Source: Solimonas thermocellulolyticum
Lineage (GTDB): Bacteria > Pseudomonadota > Gammaproteobacteria > Nevskiales > Nevskiaceae
Reading direction: 5' to 3'
Assembly (NCBI RefSeq): GCF_040327995.1
Contig: NZ_JBEPIJ010000005.1
Location: forward strand, 147,146-211,145
Length of the DNA stretch: 64,000 nt
The notes beneath the pieces were generated by a model. The model had not been told where the DNA came from and ran no database searches. It saw only the letters and a list, made by a program, of their open reading frames with translations. This document shows, one piece after another, positions 10,146 to 17,739 of this stretch. The position numbers and the translations under genes were made by a program. Each line of letters begins with the position of its first letter. The stretch's first letter is position 1.

Positions 10146-12203
10146 TTGGGGGCGCCGGACGCGGCCGTACGGCGGGCCGAGCAGCTTCGCCGCGAGCTGC
10201 GCGAGCACGATCACCGCTACTACGTGCTCGACGACCCGAGCATCTCGGATGCGGAGTACGACGCGCTGCTGCGCGAGTTGCAGGCGCTGGAGGCCGCACA
10301 TCCGGAGCTGCTGACGCCGGATTCGCCGACGCAGCGCGTCGGCGGCGCGCCGTCCGCCGCGTTCGCGACGGTGCGGCATCGCGTACCGATGCTGTCGCTG
10401 AACAACTGCTTCAGCGAGGCCGAACTCGCGGAGTTCGACCGACGTGTGCGCGAAACCCTCGGATGTGCGCGCGTCGACTATGTCGCCGAACCCAAGCTCG
10501 ACGGCCTTGCCGTGTCGCTGCTGTACCGCGACGGTCGCTTCGTCCAGGGCGCGACGCGCGGCGACGGCGAGACCGGCGAGGACGTTACCGCCAATCTGCG
10601 CACCATCCGCGCGCTGCCGCTGCGGCTGCGCGGCGCGCCACCGCCGCTGCTCGAGGTGCGCGGCGAGGTCTTTCTACCGCACGCCGGCTTTCGCCGTATG
10701 AACGAGGAGGCGACGGCGCGCGGCGACAAGCTCTACGTCAATCCGCGCAATGCGGCGGCCGGCTCGCTGCGCCAGCTCGATCCGGCCGTGACGGCGACGC
10801 GGCCGCTGTCGCTGTACGCCTACGGCCTGGGTCACGTCGAGCAGTGGACCATGCCGCGCCATCACCACGAGGTGCTGGCGCAACTGCGTGACTGGGGCTT
10901 CCCGGTGTCGCCGCTGATCGAGGTCGTGAGCGGTGTGGATGGCTGCCTGGCCTACTACGCGCGGATGCAGCAGCGGCGCGCCGAGCTCGCCTTCGACATC
11001 GACGGCGTGGTCTACAAGCTCGACGATCTCGCCGGCCGCGAAGAACTGGGTTTCGTTGCGCGCGCGCCGCGCTGGGCGATCGCGCACAAGTTCCCGGCCG
11101 AGGAAGCGCAGACGGTGCTGGAGAACGTCGAGTTCCAGGTCGGCCGCACCGGCGCGCTGACGCCGGTCGCGCGGCTGCAGCCGGTGTTCGTCGGCGGTGC
11201 GACGGTATCGAACGCGACGCTGCACAACATGGACGAGATCCTGCGCAAGGACGTGCGCATCGGCGATACCGTGATCGTGCGCCGCGCCGGCGACGTGATT
11301 CCCGAGGTCAAGGCGGTGGTGCTCGCCCGGCGTCCGCCGGGTGCGCGTGCGGTCGAGCTGCCGCCCTGTTGCCCGGTTTGCGGCGGTCGCGTGGAGAAGG
11401 ATCAAGGCGAGGTCATCGCGCGCTGCACCAACGGTCTGTCGTGCCGAGCGCAGTTGCACGCGGCTTTGCTGCACTTCGTCTCGCGGCGGGCGATGGACAT
11501 CGAGGGCCTGGGCGAGAAGCTGCTCGCCCAGCTGATCGAGCGAGAGTGGGTGCACACACCGGCGGACATCTATCGTTTGAACGTCGAGCGTCTCGCCGAG
11601 CTGGAACGCATGGGCGAGAAGTCGGCGCAGAACCTGGTCGATGCGATCGAGCGCAGCAAGCAGACCACGCTCGAACGTTTTTTGTATGCACTCGGCATAC
11701 GCGACGTCGGCGAGGCCACGGCGCGCGATCTGGTACGCCACTTCGGCACGCTCGAGGCGCTGATCGCGGCGGCGCAGGCGGATGCGCCGACCGCCCACGC
11801 CGACAGGGACAAGGCGCGTTGCCCACGCCTTCGCGCGGTGCCGGATGTCGGGCCGGTGGTCGCCGCGCACATCAGCCACTTCTTCGTCGAGCCGCGCAAC
11901 CTCGAGGTGATCGCCGCGCTGCGCGATGCCGGCGTGCATTGGCCCGAGGCGCAGGCGGCGCGCGAGGGGCCGCTGTCCGGCAAGACCTTGGTGCTCACCG
12001 GCTCGCTGCCGGGAATGACCCGTGACGAGGCGCGCGCGCTGATCGAGGCGGCCGGCGGCAAGCTGGCCGGCTCGGTGTCGAAGAAGACGGACTACGTCGT
12101 CGCGGGCGAATCGGCCGGAGCCAAGCTCGCCAAGGCCGAGCAGCTCGGCATACCGGTGATCGATCTCGACGGCCTCAAGGCCTTGCTTGCGGCAAGGCCC
12201 TGA
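10146..12203 (+). CDS. ligA: NAD+-dependent DNA ligase LigA
   Basis: A 685-residue replicative ligase that seals nicks using NAD+. The N-terminal Ia segment HDHRYYVLDDPSISDAEYD is followed by the nucleotidyltransferase motif EPKLDG near residue 115, whose lysine is adenylylated. An OB fold follows, then a four-cysteine zinc site (CPVC...C...C near 407-430), helix-hairpin-helix repeats, and a C-terminal BRCT domain from about 608. The start is TTG at 10146: the zipA stop is in the same frame at 10131-10133 and no ATG or GTG lies between it and the conserved N-terminus. The weak start may limit expression. Confidence 0.96.
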   Translation: MGAPDAAVRRAEQLRRELREHDHRYYVLDDPSISDAEYDALLRELQALEAAHPELLTPDSPTQRVGGAPSAAFATVRHRVPMLSLNNCFSEAELAEFDRRVRETLGCARVDYVAEPKLDGLAVSLLYRDGRFVQGATRGDGETGEDVTANLRTIRALPLRLRGAPPPLLEVRGEVFLPHAGFRRMNEEATARGDKLYVNPRNAAAGSLRQLDPAVTATRPLSLYAYGLGHVEQWTMPRHHHEVLAQLRDWGFPVSPLIEVVSGVDGCLAYYARMQQRRAELAFDIDGVVYKLDDLAGREELGFVARAPRWAIAHKFPAEEAQTVLENVEFQVGRTGALTPVARLQPVFVGGATVSNATLHNMDEILRKDVRIGDTVIVRRAGDVIPEVKAVVLARRPPGARAVELPPCCPVCGGRVEKDQGEVIARCTNGLSCRAQLHAALLHFVSRRAMDIEGLGEKLLAQLIEREWVHTPADIYRLNVERLAELERMGEKSAQNLVDAIERSKQTTLERFLYALGIRDVGEATARDLVRHFGTLEALIAAAQADAPTAHADRDKARCPRLRAVPDVGPVVAAHISHFFVEPRNLEVIAALRDAGVHWPEAQAAREGPLSGKTLVLTGSLPGMTRDEARALIEAAGGKLAGSVSKKTDYVVAGESAGAKLAKAEQLGIPVIDLDGLKALLAARP

Positions 12204-12214
12204 AGGCGTCGCGC

Positions 12215-12496
12215 TCAAGTGCGTTGCGCGGCGCGTTCCTCGGGCGTGTGCGCGCTGATCGACAGTGCGTGGATGTCCGTCTGCATCAGGGCGTCGAGCG
12301 CGGCGTAGACCGCGCGGTGTCTTTGTAGCGGGCGCAGACCGGCGAATGCCGCACTGACGATCTCGACACGAAAATGCCCTTTGCCGCTGGCCGCGCCGGC
12401 GTGGCCGGCGTGTCGATGGCTGTCGTCGTGCACGGCGAGATGGTCGGGTGTGAACGCCTGTTGCAGTGTGGCGCGAATGCGCTCGACGCGGTTCAT
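12215..12496 (-). CDS. bolA: BolA-family protein
   Basis: A 93-residue BolA/IbaG-type protein with the fold's conserved region HDDSHRHAGHAG...GHFRVEIVSAAF and the closing segment ALDALMQTDIHALSI. BolA proteins pair with monothiol glutaredoxins and take part in Fe-S cluster trafficking; E. coli BolA also affects cell shape and envelope genes. The His residues suited to cluster coordination are present. The gene converges on ligA with only about 11 bp between stops, and lies 85 bp downstream of yciB, with which it is probably co-transcribed. Confidence 0.88.
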   Translation of the reverse strand: MNRVERIRATLQQAFTPDHLAVHDDSHRHAGHAGAASGKGHFRVEIVSAAFAGLRPLQRHRAVYAALDALMQTDIHALSISAHTPEERAAQRT

Positions 12497-12581
12497 GGCA
12501 GCACCTCGGGATACCCCTGCGCTATCGCACTGTGGATTGGCAGCGAGCCCGGTGCGTCCTCATCGAGCCTCGTGTACCGCA

Positions 12582-13112
12582 TCACTCCTCCGGCAGGTAC
12601 TGACGCAGAAACGGCACGTGGGCGATGAAGAACACGAACATCAGGATCGTGAAGCCGAAGGTCTTGAACTGCACCCAGGTTTCTTCGGAGAACCGTTGCG
12701 CGACGTAGATGTTGAGCACCGCACAGAACGCAAAAAAGCCGGCCCAGGCGAGATTGACCTTGCGCCAGACCGCATCCGGCAGCACGAAGGTCTTCTGCGG
12801 GATGCGTGCGAGCAGCACCTTGTCGCCGACGACATGGCTGATGAGCAGTGCCAGCGCGAACACGGCGTAGACCGCGGTCGGCTTGTACTGGATGAAGGCC
12901 GGATCGCGAATCCACAGCGTCAGGCCGCCGAGCAGGCCGGCGACGATGGCGGTGATCAGGTGGGTCTTGTGGATGCGCCGCTCGCGCAGCCAGTAGACGC
13001 CGACCAGCAAAAACAGCGAGACGATCAGCACGCCGGTGGCGACGTAGATGCCGGCGAGGTAGTAGACGCCGAAAAACAGCAGCGCCGGAGCGAAATCGAG
13101 TATGGCATTCAT
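12582..13112 (-). CDS. yciB: Inner-membrane septation protein YciB (IspZ)
   Basis: A 176-residue multi-spanning membrane protein starting MNAILDFAPALLFFGVYY, the typical YciB N-terminus. It has about five hydrophobic segments and ends near FFIAHVPFLRQYLPEE. YciB is an inner-membrane protein linked to envelope and septum synthesis in enterobacteria. ATG at 13112 is chosen because the family starts there; the frame is open another 40 codons upstream, but that stretch has no family similarity and covers the promoter region. It is divergent from yciO, and bolA lies downstream. Confidence 0.92.
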   Translation of the reverse strand: MNAILDFAPALLFFGVYYLAGIYVATGVLIVSLFLLVGVYWLRERRIHKTHLITAIVAGLLGGLTLWIRDPAFIQYKPTAVYAVFALALLISHVVGDKVLLARIPQKTFVLPDAVWRKVNLAWAGFFAFCAVLNIYVAQRFSEETWVQFKTFGFTILMFVFFIAHVPFLRQYLPEE

Positions 13113-13193
13113 GGGGTTTGCGTCATCACCGGCTGCAGCGGTCTGCGCCGTTGTCCTGATCGGGCAGGATGCCCTTGCATCCGCGTCTTGGCA

Positions 13194-13222
13194 CATTCTA
13201 AGCGGCTTCGGCCGGTAGAATG
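13194..13222. promoter_or_regulatory. Symmetric divergent promoter region yciB/yciO
   Basis: A perfect 7-bp inverted repeat, CATTCTA ... TAGAATG, with a 15-nt spacer. Each arm contains TAGAAT reading outward, so each can serve as a -10 box: one for yciO on the plus strand and one for yciB on the minus strand. A possible plus-strand -35 (TTGGCA, 13188-13193) lies 22 bp from its -10, longer than ideal. The symmetry may instead mark a binding site. Confidence 0.4.
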
Positions 13223-13230
13223 CAGCGGCC

Positions 13231-13854
13231 ATGGCCGACTGGTTCCAGATCCACCCGGTGAATCCGCAGCAGCGCCTGCTCGCGCAGGTGGCCGTGCGGC
13301 TGCGCCGGGGTGCGGTGATCGCGTACCCGACGGACTCCTGTTACGCACTCGGCTGCCAGCTCGACGATCGCGAGGCGGCCGAGCGCTTGCGACGCATCCG
13401 CGGCTTCGACCGACACCATCGATTCACACTGGTGTGCCGCGATCTGTCGGAGATCGCGACCTACGCCAAGGTCGACAACCGCCAGTTCCGTCTGATCAAG
13501 TCACTGACGCCGGGCCCTTACACCTTCGTGTTGACCGCCACCAAGGAGTTGCCGCGACGCATCGTCCACGACAAGCGCAAGACCGTGGGCATCCGCGTGC
13601 CGCGGCACGTCATCGCGCAAGCCCTGCTCGAAACCTTCGGCGAGCCCCTGATGTCGTGCACCTTGAAATTTCCGCAGGAGGCGCTGCCCGTCGGCGAGCC
13701 CGAGGAGTGGCGCGAGCAGCTCGATTCCGCCGTCGATATCGTCGTCGATGGCGGTCCCTGCGGCGTCGATCCGACCACCGTGCTCGATCTGAGTGACGAG
13801 GGGGTCGAGGTCCTGCGTCGCGGCAAGGGCGATCTGGCGCGGATCGGTCTGTAG
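13231..13854 (+). CDS. yciO: YciO/Sua5-family protein (threonylcarbamoyl-AMP synthase-like)
   Basis: A 207-residue protein of the YrdC/Sua5 fold, closest to YciO. The conserved ATP- and RNA-binding region GAVIAYPTDSCYALGCQL lies near residues 28-45, and PGPYTFVLTATKELP, RKTVGIRVP and VDIVVDGGP follow. TsaC/Sua5 enzymes make threonylcarbamoyl-AMP for the t6A modification of tRNA; YciO has the fold but weak or uncertain activity. It has no Sua5 C-terminal domain, unlike the second family member at 28052-29089. The two may be a YciO plus Sua5 pair rather than redundant copies. Confidence 0.88.
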   Translation: MADWFQIHPVNPQQRLLAQVAVRLRRGAVIAYPTDSCYALGCQLDDREAAERLRRIRGFDRHHRFTLVCRDLSEIATYAKVDNRQFRLIKSLTPGPYTFVLTATKELPRRIVHDKRKTVGIRVPRHVIAQALLETFGEPLMSCTLKFPQEALPVGEPEEWREQLDSAVDIVVDGGPCGVDPTTVLDLSDEGVEVLRRGKGDLARIGL

Positions 13855-13870
13855 GTACGGGGTCGGCCGC

Positions 13871-13876
13871 TATAAT
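13871..13876 (+). promoter_or_regulatory. Consensus -10 box upstream of trpS
   Basis: A perfect TATAAT lies 17 bp after the yciO stop and about 93 bp before the trpS start. No good -35 sits 17 bp upstream. The resulting leader of roughly 85 nt shows no recognisable Trp attenuator or T-box. Confidence 0.45.
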
Positions 13877-13968
13877 GGCCCGTTCACGAGGCTGCGACGC
13901 GACGGTCCTGCGGCCTTCGATCGGACCCGCCGTGGCCCTCGGGCCGTCATCACATCCTACCCGCCAAC

Positions 13969-14985
13969 GTGAGCGCATCCATCAAACCCGTCGTCCTGTC
14001 CGGCATCCAGCCCTCGGGTCATCTGACTCTCGGCAACTATCTCGGCGCGATCAAGAACTGGCTGCCGCTGCACGAGCGTTACGACTGCTACTACATGCTC
14101 GTCGACATGCACGCGATCACCGTGCGCCAGGATCCTGTACTGTTGCGCGAGCGCTGCTACGAGTTTCTGGCCTTGTACATCGCCTGCGGGCTCGATCCGC
14201 GCCACAACGTGCTGTTCGTGCAGTCGCACGTGCCGGCGCACGCGCGCCTGGCCTGGGTGCTCAACTGCTATACCCAGTTCGGCGAGCTGTCGCGCATGAC
14301 GCAGTTCAAGGACAAGAGCAGCAAGCACGTCGACAACATCAACGCCGGTCTGTTCAGCTACCCGGTGTTGATGGCGGCCGACATCCTGCTGTACCAAGCC
14401 GATGCGGTGCCGGTCGGTGACGACCAGAAGCAGCATCTGGAACTCACGCGTGACGTCGCGATCCGCTTCAACAACGCCCACGCCGAGCCCGACAAGCCGA
14501 TTTTCACCGTGCCCGAGCCGATGATCCCCCCGGTGGGTGCGCGCATCATGGGCCTGCAAGAGCCAACCAAGAAGATGTCGAAGTCGGATGACGCCCCGAC
14601 CAACGTTTTATATCTGCTCGATCCGCCGGACACGATCGTGCGCAAGATCAAGCGCGCCGTGACCGACCCCGGCAACGAGGTACGCTTCGATGTCGCCGAA
14701 AAACCCGGGGTGTCGAACCTGATGTCCATCCTCGCGGCGGCGAGCGGGCGCTCGCTGGAGTCGATCGCCGCGGAGTACGACGGCCAGGGCTACGGCAAGT
14801 TCAAACAGGCGGTCGCCGATGCCGTGGTCGCGACGCTCGAACCGGTGCAGGCGCGCTATCGCGACGTGCGCGACGACATCCAAGGCCTGCGCCGTGTGCT
14901 GCGCGACGGCGCCGAACGCGCGTCGGCGCGCGCCGATGCGACGCTCGCGCGCGTACACGAGGCGCTCGGCTTCATTCCCGCATGA
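13969..14985 (+). CDS. trpS: Tryptophanyl-tRNA synthetase
   Basis: A 338-residue class I aminoacyl-tRNA synthetase that charges tRNA-Trp. The HIGH-type motif appears as PSGHLTLGNY near residues 16-25 and the KMSKS loop as KKMSKSDD near 200. The length is normal for bacterial TrpS. The start codon is GTG at 13969; the family start MSxxxKPVVLSGIQPSG fits this position. The 3' end overlaps scpA by 4 nt (ATGA). The order trpS-scpA-scpB-rluB is common in gammaproteobacteria. Confidence 0.96.
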   Translation: MSASIKPVVLSGIQPSGHLTLGNYLGAIKNWLPLHERYDCYYMLVDMHAITVRQDPVLLRERCYEFLALYIACGLDPRHNVLFVQSHVPAHARLAWVLNCYTQFGELSRMTQFKDKSSKHVDNINAGLFSYPVLMAADILLYQADAVPVGDDQKQHLELTRDVAIRFNNAHAEPDKPIFTVPEPMIPPVGARIMGLQEPTKKMSKSDDAPTNVLYLLDPPDTIVRKIKRAVTDPGNEVRFDVAEKPGVSNLMSILAAASGRSLESIAAEYDGQGYGKFKQAVADAVVATLEPVQARYRDVRDDIQGLRRVLRDGAERASARADATLARVHEALGFIPA

Positions 14986-15839
14986 ACGCGCAAGCCGCCG
15001 CCGCTGTGCCGGGCCTCGAACCGGGCACGACGGCACAGCCGCGTGCGCCCAAGGTCCACGGCCAGCCCATCGACAAGCTGCCGGAGGATCTGTACATCCC
15101 GCCGGATGCGCTGGAGGTCTTCCTCGAAGCCTTCGAAGGGCCGCTTGATCTGTTGCTGTACTTGATTCGCCGGCAGAACCTCAACATCCTCGACATCCCG
15201 GTCCACAAGATCACGCAACAGTACATCCAGTACATCGAGCTGATGCGCGAGCTCAAGCTCGAGCTCGCGGCCGAGTATCTGGTGATGGCGGCGCTGCTCG
15301 CCGAGATCAAGTCGAGCATCCTGCTGCCGCGGCCGCCGCCGGAAGAAGCGGCGGAGCAGGGCGATCCGCGCATGGATCTGGTGCGCCGCCTGCAGGAGTA
15401 CGAGCGCTTCAAGACCGCCGGCGAGGCGATCGAGAGGCTGCCGCGCGTCGGTCGTGATGTGTTCGTCGCGCAGGCGCGGCCGGAGGTCGTTCCGCAGGCC
15501 GCGAGCCTGCCGATCCCGACGCTGCGCGAGCTGGTGCTGGCGTTCCGCGACGTGATGGCGCGCAGCGCCCTGTTCGCCCACCACCAGATCGCGCGCGAGC
15601 CGCTGTCGGTGCGCGAACGCATGTCGCGCATCCTCTCGCGTGTTGCCAAAGGGCCGGCGCGCTTCGTCGATCTGATCGATCCCGAGGAGGGACGCATCGG
15701 CGTCGTGGTCTGCTTTCTCGCCGTGCTCGAACTGGCCAAGTCGTCGCTGATCGCCGTACGGCAGGATGCGCCGTTCGAACCCCTGCTGCTGGCGCCGCCT
15801 CAAGCGCCGCCGGCGCCGGAGGAAGCCGTGAATGAGTGA
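14982..15839 (+). CDS. scpA: Segregation and condensation protein A (ScpA)
   Basis: A 285-residue kleisin subunit of the SMC condensin. The conserved core starts EAFEGPLDLLLYLIRRQNL near residue 47 and continues to the LAAEYLVMAALLAEIKSS segment. ScpA bridges the head domains of the SMC dimer and binds ScpB. The N-terminal 40 residues are a low-complexity extension rich in Ala and Pro. The start overlaps the trpS stop and the end overlaps scpB by 8 nt, so the three genes are probably translationally coupled. Confidence 0.95.
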   Translation: MNAQAAAAVPGLEPGTTAQPRAPKVHGQPIDKLPEDLYIPPDALEVFLEAFEGPLDLLLYLIRRQNLNILDIPVHKITQQYIQYIELMRELKLELAAEYLVMAALLAEIKSSILLPRPPPEEAAEQGDPRMDLVRRLQEYERFKTAGEAIERLPRVGRDVFVAQARPEVVPQAASLPIPTLRELVLAFRDVMARSALFAHHQIAREPLSVRERMSRILSRVAKGPARFVDLIDPEEGRIGVVVCFLAVLELAKSSLIAVRQDAPFEPLLLAPPQAPPAPEEAVNE

Positions 15840-16575
15840 AGACATGACCCCCGAGGAGTCGCCAGCGCAGCTCGATGAGGAGCGCGCTCGCTTGCTCGAA
15901 CGCGTGCTAGAGGCGCTGCTGCTCGCCTCGGACCAGCCCTTGTCGATCGAGCAGTTGCACCGCCTGCTCGGCAACGAGCTGGGGGTGACCAAGAAGGATC
16001 TGCGCGCCGGTCTCGGGCGCCTCGCTGCGGCGCTCGCCGGTCGCGCCGCCGAGCTGCGCGAAGTCGCCAGCGGCTTTCGCATCCAGGTGCGGTCCGACTA
16101 CGCCGAATGGGTCAGCAAGCTGTGGCAGGAGAAGCCGCCGCGGCTGTCGCGTGCGTTGCTGGAGACGCTGGCGCTGATCTGCTACCGCCAGCCGATCACG
16201 CGCGGCGAGATCGAGGAGGTGCGCGGTGTGGCGCTGTCGCCGAACATCATCCGCACCCTGCTCGAACGCAACTGGATTCGCGAGGTCGGCGTCAAGGAAG
16301 TACCGGGGCGGCCGTCGCTGTTCGGCACGACGCAACAGTTGCTCGACGATCTGTCGCTCAAATCGCTCGACGAGCTACCGAGCCTGCCGGAGATCAAGGA
16401 TCCGCAGCAGCTCGAAGCGGCGCTGCAGAAGCTCGGCGAGCAGTTGCACGAGGTCTCGCACGTCGCCGATGCGCCGTCCGAAGCATCATCGACGGCGGGC
16501 GAGGCGCCTGCAGCCGATGTCGGCGTACAAGCCGCCGCGGACGACGCGCCGCCGTCGCCGCCCACGGTGCATTGA
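15832..16575 (+). CDS. scpB: Segregation and condensation protein B (ScpB)
   Basis: A 247-residue ScpB with two winged-helix domains. The core includes LEALLLASDQPLSIEQL, the central EKPPRLSRALLETLALICYR and ITRGEIEEVRGV, all diagnostic. ScpB dimers bind the ScpA kleisin and regulate the SMC ATPase. The C-terminal 50 residues are an Ala/Pro/Asp-rich tail without fold. It overlaps scpA and is followed 11 bp later by rluB. Confidence 0.95.
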   Translation: MSEDMTPEESPAQLDEERARLLERVLEALLLASDQPLSIEQLHRLLGNELGVTKKDLRAGLGRLAAALAGRAAELREVASGFRIQVRSDYAEWVSKLWQEKPPRLSRALLETLALICYRQPITRGEIEEVRGVALSPNIIRTLLERNWIREVGVKEVPGRPSLFGTTQQLLDDLSLKSLDELPSLPEIKDPQQLEAALQKLGEQLHEVSHVADAPSEASSTAGEAPAADVGVQAAADDAPPSPPTVH

Positions 16576-16586
16576 GCGCAAAGCCC

Positions 16587-17120
16587 ATGGCCGAACGCAT
16601 CCATAAGCTGCTGGCCGCGGCCGGGGTGGCGTCGCGTCGAGAGATCGAGCGGCTGATCGGCGAGGGGCGCGTACTCGTCAACGGCCGCCCCGCCGAGATC
16701 GGTCAACGCGTCGACCACGACGACAAGATCCGCGTCGATGGTCGGCCAATCGGCTTGCAGCGCAAGCCCGACCCGACGCGCGTGCTGATCTACAAAAAGC
16801 AGGTCGGCGAAGTGGTCACACGCGATGATCCCGAAGGTCGGCGCACGGTGTTCCGCAAGCTGCCGCAGCTCAACGCCAGCCGCTGGATCGCCGTCGGCCG
16901 GCTCGACGTTAACACCTCCGGCTTGCTGCTGCTGACCAACAACGGCGAGCTGGCGCGCCGCCTGATGCACCCGAGTTTCGGGATCGCGCGCGAGTACGCC
17001 GTGCGCGTACACGGTGAGGTCGATGCCGGGATGGTGCAGCGCCTGACCACCGGTGTCGAACTCGACGACGGTATGGCGCGTTTCGAGTCGCTGATCGCCG
17101 AGGCGCACGAGGGGGGCTGA
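16587..17120 (+). pseudogene. rluB: Truncated 23S rRNA pseudouridine synthase RluB
   Basis: An N-terminal S4 domain (KLLAAAGVASRREIERLI) and the pseudouridine synthase catalytic segment GRLDVNTSGLLLLTNNGEL, with its aspartate, are intact. The frame then stops after 177 residues at LIAEAHEGG. RluB normally continues with a conserved WYHVVLREGRNREVRRLW-type stretch and is about 250-330 residues. That sequence is not found in any frame after 17120, so this is a truncation rather than a simple frameshift. RluB modifies a uridine of 23S rRNA helix 90; this copy lacks part of the catalytic domain. The cut coincides with the start of a direct repeat and with the change from core to accessory genes. 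Confidence 0.8.
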
Positions 17121-17195
17121 TCGATAACCAGGCGGAATTTGTTGCGCTCCCGGCGAGCATGAATAGGCTTGATCGACAGACAGGCGGGTTTTGTT
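17118..17195. repeat. Pair of 26-bp imperfect direct repeats at the island edge
   Basis: Copy 1 (17118-17143) and copy 2 (17170-17195) share TGATCGA, CAGGCGG and TTTGTT in register, about 21 of 26 positions. They lie 52 bp apart, between the truncated rluB and the response-regulator stop. They may mark the scar of an insertion or recombination event. Confidence 0.5.
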
Positions 17196-17739
17196 ATTTT
17201 TTCCTGGCCGCGCCGGTCGCGCCCGGAAGCGGCGAAGTCGCATGCTGATTCGCGACCTCGCCCTCCTGCACCTGTCCGAGCGCCCGTGCCCGCTGTGGAA
17301 GCAGGGACGACTGCGGCACGAGCCGTCGTAGTCGCTTGTACAAAAGCCGGGTCTCCAGCAGGTTCCAGACCCGCAGCATTGCTTCAATAGGGTCGAAGGG
17401 CTTGGTGAGGAAGTCCTTGGCCCCCAGCGACAGCGCGCGTTGCCTGGCCTGACTGGTGGCGTCGGCGGTGAGCACCAGCACCGGACGATAGTCATCCGCT
17501 GGTCGCTGCCGTTCCAGCTGCTCCAGCACGGCGTAGCCGGACAGGCCCGGCATCATCAGGTCCAGCAGCACCAGATCCGGATCGAAGGCCGTGAAGAGAT
17601 CAAGCACCTGCTCCGGCTCGGTCGTGCTGACCACGTTGGTGAAGCCCTCACGGCCCAGCAGGTCTTCGAGCAGGCGCAGGTTGGCGGGCTGATCGTCCAC
17701 GATCAGGATGCGTGAGGCGAGCAGTTCGTCGTCGTTCAT
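17194..17739 (-). CDS. Response regulator, receiver domain only
   Basis: A 181-residue protein made of one receiver domain plus an unstructured tail. The acidic pocket is Asp15-Asp16, the phosphorylated residue is Asp60 in LLDLMMPG, the switch Thr is 91 and the conserved lysine is 113 in LTKPFD. There is no DNA-binding output domain; a helix (AMLRVWNLLETRLLYKRLR) follows the receiver. The start overlaps the hybrid kinase stop by 4 nt, so this is the kinase's partner. A decayed paralogue lies at 50229-50373 and 54526-54775. Confidence 0.93.
   Translation of the reverse strand: MNDDELLASRILIVDDQPANLRLLEDLLGREGFTNVVSTTEPEQVLDLFTAFDPDLVLLDLMMPGLSGYAVLEQLERQRPADDYRPVLVLTADATSQARQRALSLGAKDFLTKPFDPIEAMLRVWNLLETRLLYKRLRRLVPQSSLLPQRARALGQVQEGEVANQHATSPLPGATGAARKK

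Noticed and set aside
12493..12915. 140-codon minus-strand frame between bolA and yciB
   Set aside because: Most of it is an alternative frame of yciB; the remaining 29 codons have no support.
17101..17120. Simple frameshift in the GGGGGG run as the cause of the short RluB
   Set aside because: The other two frames after this run do not encode the missing RluB C-terminus, so the sequence itself is replaced.
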